Both the position numbers and the translations under genes were made by a program. A DNA stretch of 64,000 bases from contig CM049306.1 of assembly GCA_026874595.1 (NCBI GenBank), forward strand, positions 32,878,019 to 32,942,018, given 5' to 3'. The DNA comes from Sipunculus nudus. Its lineage: Eukaryota > Annelida > Sipuncula > Golfingiida > Sipunculidae. Of the stretch, positions 58,857 through 64,000 are shown piece after piece; within the stretch, counting starts at the first letter, position 1, and every line of letters starts with the position of its first letter. The notes below the pieces were generated by a model that did no database searches, was not told the origin of the DNA, and saw nothing but the letters and a program-made list of their open reading frames with translations.

Positions 58857-59304
58857 CTTGTTGTATTCCCTTACATTGTCAAGCAGTCCACTGAGGTCAC
58901 TGTAGGTCCAACCAAAAGAAGTATACACTCATCGAGCAGCTACAGGACTGCCAACAGTCGCAGTGCCACACCAAGCCAAGCAAGGAGCCGTAGAGGGCAC
59001 CATCTTCTCTCCTGGGTTGAAGTCCTTGTTAGAAAGCTACAGCATCCACAGCCACAAAGCCCGAAGCATCCCGCATTCCCTCCACCAATCCCAGCAGCGG
59101 AGACCCAGCCATGCCAATCGAGAACCGAACTCAGTCCTTGTGAACGACCCTTACTTCGCTACGCAAAGCCCTTTTACTTGCGATTTCGGTCATTTGGACC
59201 GTTTAACCAGTTTCCCAGTTATGCAAGTTTACAAGTTTTTTCATCATCGGCATCACTGTAGGTCATTCAGTCCAACTCTCTATGCTCCCCAGGCTGTTAT
59301 GTAA
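58848..59304 (+). other. GC-richer segment with two overlapping open frames, origin unknown
   Basis: Open frames of 137 codons (58848-59261) and 113 codons (58963-59304) overlap in different frames over a stretch clearly richer in GC than its surroundings. The first is rich in Ser, Pro, Arg and Gln (for example RSIHSSSSYRTANSRSATPS). No catalytic or zinc-binding motif is visible. It could be a fragment of a mobile element or a decayed exon. A C-run of about 20 follows at 59386-59405. Confidence 0.3.
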
Positions 59305-60824
59305 TCCCATCACTCGGGCAAGCCCTCTCTCTTGTTGAGCTTGATCAGGCTGCCAGCATAAATACCACATGGAGCCTTTCTCTCCCCCCCCCCCCCCCCC
59401 CACCCCATTCTGTTGATAGACCTGTACTCTAAACAAGATGAATCTTATAATTTCACATTTTTTCAGCGATGAACAGTAACAACAGAGTCCCCTCCCTGAC
59501 CCACTGCTTCGATACACAGGACAAATATACAAGACAAAGCTTATAATTTTAATGTTAAAAAAATTCTTTTTGTTGAGACTTGGACAATTTTGATTTTTTT
59601 TAAGAAAAAAATGTTCAGGAATTTAATCCTAATATTTAAATATGGTAAAATATTAGGACCTAATGTAAGTGCTAACTGACAAGATTTAAGAAGATATAAA
59701 TACTTGGTAGCATTTCATTCATATCTCTTAAAGTTGGCGGGGCCTAGGTGTGAATAACACAGTTAAACCTAGTTTTTAAAATTAGGAATATTGGTCAAAC
59801 TTTGTGGGATTAATTTTTAACTCATATGGCCATATATTTAACTTTTGAAAACTTAATTACCTTCACACATTATTTGTTAATGAAATGGAACTTTTATATG
59901 ACACTTACCGTAGGCCCATTTTTTCCCTTGGTGCATCACTAAATGGTTTCAGGCCAAAGGTTTCATTTATTACACAGTCCATATGCTTTAGCTCATGTCC
60001 AGTATTCTATAATTTACAGAGTTTCATTTAAGCTGGGCTATTTTCTCTTAGCTTTTCAAATGGTAATATACATGGAAAAACCATAAGAAATAAAAATATT
60101 TTGCAGTTACTAATATTTTCCATAATTCAGCTGAGCAACGTGACCCATGGGTCCCTAGTTTGTGGGGTTTCATTGAAAAATAAATTATTTGCTGTACTTT
60201 GGTACATGAGGCATGTTGTGTAACTAAACTAATAGTCATACATTCATAACACTATATTGATATATACCATTATATTTGCAAATAAGATGGAACAGATTAT
60301 GTTTAAGCAGAAATAAAGCTGAAAATTTATTATTTTTATATATAACATGAAATTTGAAAGTTTCTTCCGGAAGAACTGGAGGAAACTATATCTTCCAAGC
60401 CGGAAGTTTCCATGGAAGAAACCGCCATTTAGAAAAAAAATTGCAAACCCTGTTTGGTATTTGTTTTCCCAACCACAGGGATTAAAAAAGTTTGGCTTTT
60501 CAGTATGTATGTCCTGTTAGACTTAATTTAGCTTAAAACTTTCATTGCTATCCATGGGGGGGGGGGGATATTTTCAGTTTTGAATAGCCATAACCCTCCT
60601 GTGGATTACCAGCTTTCAGTAACTGGATCAATGTTTGTTCACTTTTTTTATTGTTTTGACAGAAAACTTTCTTATTTGATATTATTTAGGTTGTTAATAC
60701 ATTTGTGTCTCTGGTTATATTTTTGTATTTTGGGTGAAATAAGACTGATTATCTGATAGTGTAATATAAAGATATACAGGCAAATCACTATAACCATGTG
60801 TGAAATACCAGTAACCCATAAATT
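59305..60824. other. AT-rich stretch with no gene seen
   Basis: It contains the C-run above, a G-tract near 60557-60568, and at 60360-60420 a cluster of short palindromes (TTTCTTCCGGAAGAA, GGAAGTTTCC) resembling the array at 43.2 kb. Confidence 0.5.
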
Positions 60825-60877
60825 AAGCTCAATATAGCATACCATTATGGGCCATAATGTTATGCTATATTGAGCTT
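60825..60877. repeat. 53-bp near-perfect palindrome
   Basis: Arms of 26 nt (AAGCTCAATATAGCATACCA then TTATGG, and the mirrored CCATAATGTTATGCTATATT then GAGCTT) pair with a single mismatch around one central base. No flanking repeat is apparent. Confidence 0.9.
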
Positions 60878-61205
60878 CATCAAATTAAAACAAAAAATTG
60901 ATTTAGATTGATTTAAAATAATTTTTAAACTTAAAATGTAATGCATGCATGTTAAGCTATCTGTTAGACCATATTTTTATGAAGGAAACATTCACATTGT
61001 ATGTCACAGAGGTGAAATAAATGTAGATCTAGCCAGAGTAAGGAAAAATAATCTTTAAATTTTTAAATTTAGGCTTGAATGCTGCAATAATTATTGTAAT
61101 CAGATGAGGTAATTTAATTATGCCAAAGAAATTTAGCAAAACATCATATCTGCAACATCATATTTACAGTACTACAACCAGATAAAAGGAATCGTATAGC
61201 CTTAC

Positions 61206-61338
61206 TTATCTTCTGCCAAATTCTTAAAAGCGTTTTGAAGTTGTTCATAAACTGTCCTGGTGGCCCGCTCATTACTTGCTCACACATTTCAACATCATTG
61301 TCCGTTATCTGACAGGGACCAATCTTAGGAAGTGCTAT
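61206..61338 (-). CDS. Candidate internal exon of an unidentified gene
   Basis: On the minus strand GAAGGGGACAG provides an acceptor and ATAA|GTAAGG a strong donor. The 133 nt between are open and translate to IALPKIGPCQITDNDVEMCE, then QVMSGPPGQFMNNFKTLLRI and WQKIS. Residue use (balanced charge, PPGQF, single Trp) looks like real protein, and the GC content is above that of the flanks. The upstream frame closes four codons before the acceptor, as expected for an exon. The polypyrimidine tract is weak. I do not recognise the family. It could also be an exon remnant of a mobile element. Confidence 0.35.
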
Positions 61339-62068
61339 CTGTCCCCTTCAGCTATTCCTACTGTTTGCAGCAGATGTGGTATCTAGTAACACCCATGGAA
61401 CATTTTCCAAGCAATAATATGTATTGAGTGTACAAAGCAGCACAAAAAATTGAAAAGTTATAGGGGCACCATGTTCTGCCTGATGTAGCTGCCTATATGT
61501 GATGACATTATATGGTTAACATTTTATACGTGTATGATGGAGTATGTGTTATGTACAGTGGGGTGTTTTGTAGTTTGTGCTTTGTTGGGCAGCTTGGTGT
61601 GCCTTTAAATTTAATTGTTTTTGCAAAATATTGGTGAGGCTCTAGCCTGCCCAGCCTCACCACTTCTGCCGGTTGTGATTTGCTGGAAAGTTTGTAAAAT
61701 ATGTGCAGAATATATATATATATGGGGCATGTACATATATGTATGACCTCAGAAATAAGGTCAGCATAAAAAATTAATATTGGGTGCAAATCTCTCGCGT
61801 GTGACTAATATTTTTCAGAAGCAGTCAAATTTGAGGTCTAGCACAAACAGGGACAACATTTGGCATTAATTTATAATCATATATATATGGAGTGTGCAAC
61901 CATGAAAATAAGGTTATTGTAATTTGTCAAAAAAATAAATAACAGGTTCTAATCTGTCACATGAGAGTAGGGTTAATGTTGTGTTAAAAGGCCAGCATTG
62001 AAAATCAACCCAGTTGTATATGTAGTGCAAACAGAAAGAAGGCAGAGGAAAGTATAAAGAATATTATA
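61339..62068. other. AT-rich stretch, no gene seen
   Basis: A short (TA)n run lies near 61711-61722. No further exon-like segment was found on the minus strand next to the candidate at 61206. Confidence 0.45.
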
Positions 62069-62496
62069 CAGGGATTCCACAGGGCCTTAAAAAATCTTAT
62101 TTTGGATTTTGCATTTTTTAAGGCCTTGAAAAGGTCTTAAAAATACCAGGAATCCTGACATAGGTCTTAAATTTGATTTAACCAATCCTGATATAATAAA
62201 TGTGCACAAACAGTTTGGTAATCGAAGTAAGCTTGTGACAGTTGAGGTGAAGTTGCACAGTTAATTGATGAAGAAAGATTTCTGTAGATTCTCAGTACTC
62301 CTCCGTTAATAAATGAAGGCTCTACAAATGTCAGGAGGATTATAAGTCTATCCAACAGACTACCATCAGACCAGTCCCAAGTTTTAAAACACGGTAGGAC
62401 CATTAAAGAATTCTTTGTATCAAGGGTCTTAAATTTTCTGTAAGCTGGTCTTGAAAAGGTCTTAAATTTGCTGTGCCAAAGGGTGCAGGAATCCTG
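62069..62496. mobile_element. hAT-like MITE candidate, 428 bp
   Basis: Ends are inverted: CAGGGATTCCACAGGGCCTT on the left and CAGGATTCCTGCACCCTTTG (right end, reverse-complemented). Subterminal motifs AAAAGGTCTTAAA occur near both ends. A convincing 8-bp target duplication is not visible (ATATTATA against TTATACTT). The minus-strand ORF 62167-62403 within it has no clear transposase motif. Confidence 0.45.
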
Positions 62497-63028
62497 TTAT
62501 ACTTGATTCATAGTTTAGCACTTGGGGAGGGGGAGGGGTGTGCTCATTGCTCAGAAAGTCTACCCACCTAATTTTTTACCCAAATGTGGATATAGAAATA
62601 AACTTTTCAACCCCTTTAATCCTCCCTCCCTATTGGGAGAGTGTTAATAATTTATTCTATATAGTTTATTCCATCAATGCTCATTGATTTAAACCTGTAA
62701 TCTGTATGTACACTGAAAACTTCTTTCTGTGTTTAAAAACCAGCTCAGAGTGGGGAGCATAAAATATGGCATGTAGTTAAATACTTGCTAGTAATATTAA
62801 TTCATCCTTAATTCTTGTTAGTCCCCATCGTAAGGAGGGACGACTAGTAAAATGGTCTACTTCTGTCCATCAATCCGTCTGGCCCTATCACAGATGCCAC
62901 ACAGTTAAATTATGGGAGGGGACTATTTGTGCCTATAGACCCTTGTTTGAAAGTTTATATCATACCACTTGATAAGTTATTAAATAAGATATGTATGTTT
63001 ATAGTTTTATTTTAATATTTTTATGCAG
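62497..63028. other. Stretch with a dispersed-repeat fragment
   Basis: Around 62818-62940 a GTCCCCATCGTAAGGAGGGA and TCTGTCCATCAATCCGTCTG segment resembles the GTCCGTCC-containing dispersed repeat family at 33.0 and 63.2 kb. No gene was seen. Confidence 0.4.
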
Positions 63029-63046
63029 CATGGTAGGAAAAGAAAG
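63029..63046 (+). CDS. Candidate 18-nt microexon
   Basis: A long pyrimidine-rich acceptor (TTTTATTTTAATATTTTTATGCAG, here given in parts: TTTTATTTTAAT and ATTTTTATGCAG) ends at 63028, followed by CATGGTAGGAAAAGAAAG and a consensus GTAAGAA donor. The length is a multiple of three. In phase 0 it encodes HGRKRK; continuing the phase of the exon at 46042 it would add I-M-V-G-K-E. Both splice signals are strong, but a chance pairing is possible, and the link to the exon 17 kb upstream is a guess. Confidence 0.3.
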
Positions 63047-63214
63047 GTAAGAATTTACTCAGAGTCAGAGTAGATATTCAAGATGAAAAAAGACTCACAT
63101 TTTAAAAAGTGTAAAATAAGACCTAGCTGTGTATTGAAAATATAAATACATTACTACTTGTTGTTTTCATTGTAAAAGTTGTGTAAATTTGTATTTTCAG
63201 TGTCTCATTGTACA

Positions 63215-63475
63215 TTTTTAGCTCAGCTGACTTTCAGTCATGCTGAGCTATAGCGATGGGTCTTTGTCCGTCGTCCTTCTGTCTGTCCGTCCGGCCGGCC
63301 GTCCGGCCGGCCGTCCGTCCGTTAGCAGGGCACAAATCGTAACTGTAGGGGCTAGGGCCATGAACCCTATGCAGTCTTAGAGGTTATAAAAAGATCTCCT
63401 TGCAAACCTGAAATTAGGTCACTGCGACCTATATTCTCGAAGTTATGGGGTGTGTTTGCACCCCCCAGAAATAAC
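63215..63475. repeat. Dispersed repeat with (CCGT/CCGG)n tract, second copy
   Basis: It opens with GCTCAGCTGACTTTCAGTCA and TGCTGAGCTA, which form a small inverted repeat. A GTCCGTCCGGCCGGCCGTCC-type tract follows at about 63285-63325, then the motifs shared with 33000-33270. It runs directly into the 143-bp tandem family. Confidence 0.75.
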
Positions 63476-63479
63476 TCTT

Positions 63480-64000
63480 TGAGACAAAATTTTCATCCCA
63501 AACCTTCCATCTTTCACATACAGCTCACCTACCAACAGGGGAAGAACCATAATTTTTTTTAGGTCAAAAGGTCAAAGGTCAAGGTCACAGGAGCCTCTTC
63601 TTTGAAAACTCTGTGGATGCATTTTAAGCCAACCCTTTCATCCCAATTCTTTGATCTTTCACATATAGCTCACCTACTAAGTAGGAGAAGAATCCTATAG
63701 ATTTTGAGGTCACAAGGTCAAAGGTCAGGGTCACAGGATCCACTTCTTTGAAAAGGTTGTGGATACATTTCAAGCTAGACTTTTCATTCCAAACCTTTCA
63801 GCACTGATATCGCTTCTCTGCCGACAGGGGAAAAGACCTGTTGATTTTGAGGTCAAAGGTCAAGTTCACAGCACCCACTTCTTGCGTGGAGTCATTTTCA
63901 GGCAAACTTCTCAATCTGTACCTTCCATCTGTCTTCCATCATATATGGCTTACCTACCAATAAGGGAAGAAGCCTATTGATGTTGAGGTCAAAAAGTCAA
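63480..64000. repeat. Tandem repeat of about 143 bp carrying AGGTCA motifs, second locus
   Basis: AGGTCA clusters occur at 63561, 63707, 63850 and 63986 with spacings of 146, 143 and 136 bp. Linkers CTTTCACATA(C/T)AGCTCACCTAC and (G/A)AAGAA-CCTAT match the 31.0-kb array. The array runs off the window end. Confidence 0.8.

Noticed and set aside
63759-63980. 73-codon ORF at the window end
   Set aside because: It lies wholly within the 143-bp tandem family.

Overview
This window reads as non-coding-rich nuclear DNA of an invertebrate animal, most likely a mollusc and plausibly a bivalve. The evidence is a strongly AT-rich background, no operons or long ORFs, eukaryotic splice signals, (TA)n and poly-C/G microsatellites, decayed LINE copies, tRNA-derived SINEs and many MITEs. 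The tandem repeat carrying GGTCA-rich motifs near 31.0 kb and 63.5 kb, and the GTCCGTCCG-type tract, are of a kind I associate with molluscan genomes. The taxon is an inference; the sequence does not prove it.

Region 1 (1 to about 26.2 kb) is a head-to-tail segmental repeat: three diverged copies of a unit of about 9 kb, called A (from the window start), B (from about 9046) and C (from about 17830, ending near 26180). The period is 9042 bp from A to B and 8784 bp from B to C. Each copy begins with the 3' end of a decayed non-LTR retrotransposon. Copies B and C share two SINE insertions whose empty sites remain in A, and B alone carries a later SINE pair. A piggyBac-like MITE with TTAA flanks sits inside the copy-C SINE. 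No intact gene was found here.

Region 2 (about 26.2 to 45.9 kb) is single-copy AT-rich DNA with scattered repeats: a degenerate array at 27.5-28.1 kb, two MITEs flanked by TAA (30125-30443 and 35889-36382), a 143-bp tandem family with GGTCA motifs at 31 kb, a (TA)n tract at 39.5 kb, an array of short imperfect palindromes at 43.2 kb and a second (TA)n tract at 45.4 kb. Two weak coding candidates are an exon near 30.5 kb on the minus strand and a 121-codon ORF at 41173.

Region 3 (about 45.9 to 64 kb) contains the best protein-coding evidence: a first coding exon at 46042-46154 on the plus strand, with a signal-peptide-like N terminus and a consensus GTAAGT donor. The remaining 18 kb looks like intronic or intergenic DNA filled with repeats: a 177-bp tandem array, 22-bp and 32-bp minisatellites, a hAT-like MITE with perfect 8-bp target duplications (50277-51086), a second copy of the TTAA MITE (52595-53516), a near-perfect inverted repeat centred on 55832, a 510-bp tandem duplication, and a 53-bp near-perfect palindrome at 60825. 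Two further exon candidates are a 133-nt minus-strand segment at 61206-61338 and an 18-nt microexon at 63029-63046.

No complete gene, rRNA, functional tRNA or CRISPR array is supported. Most of what can be described is repeat biology and its relative order of insertion.
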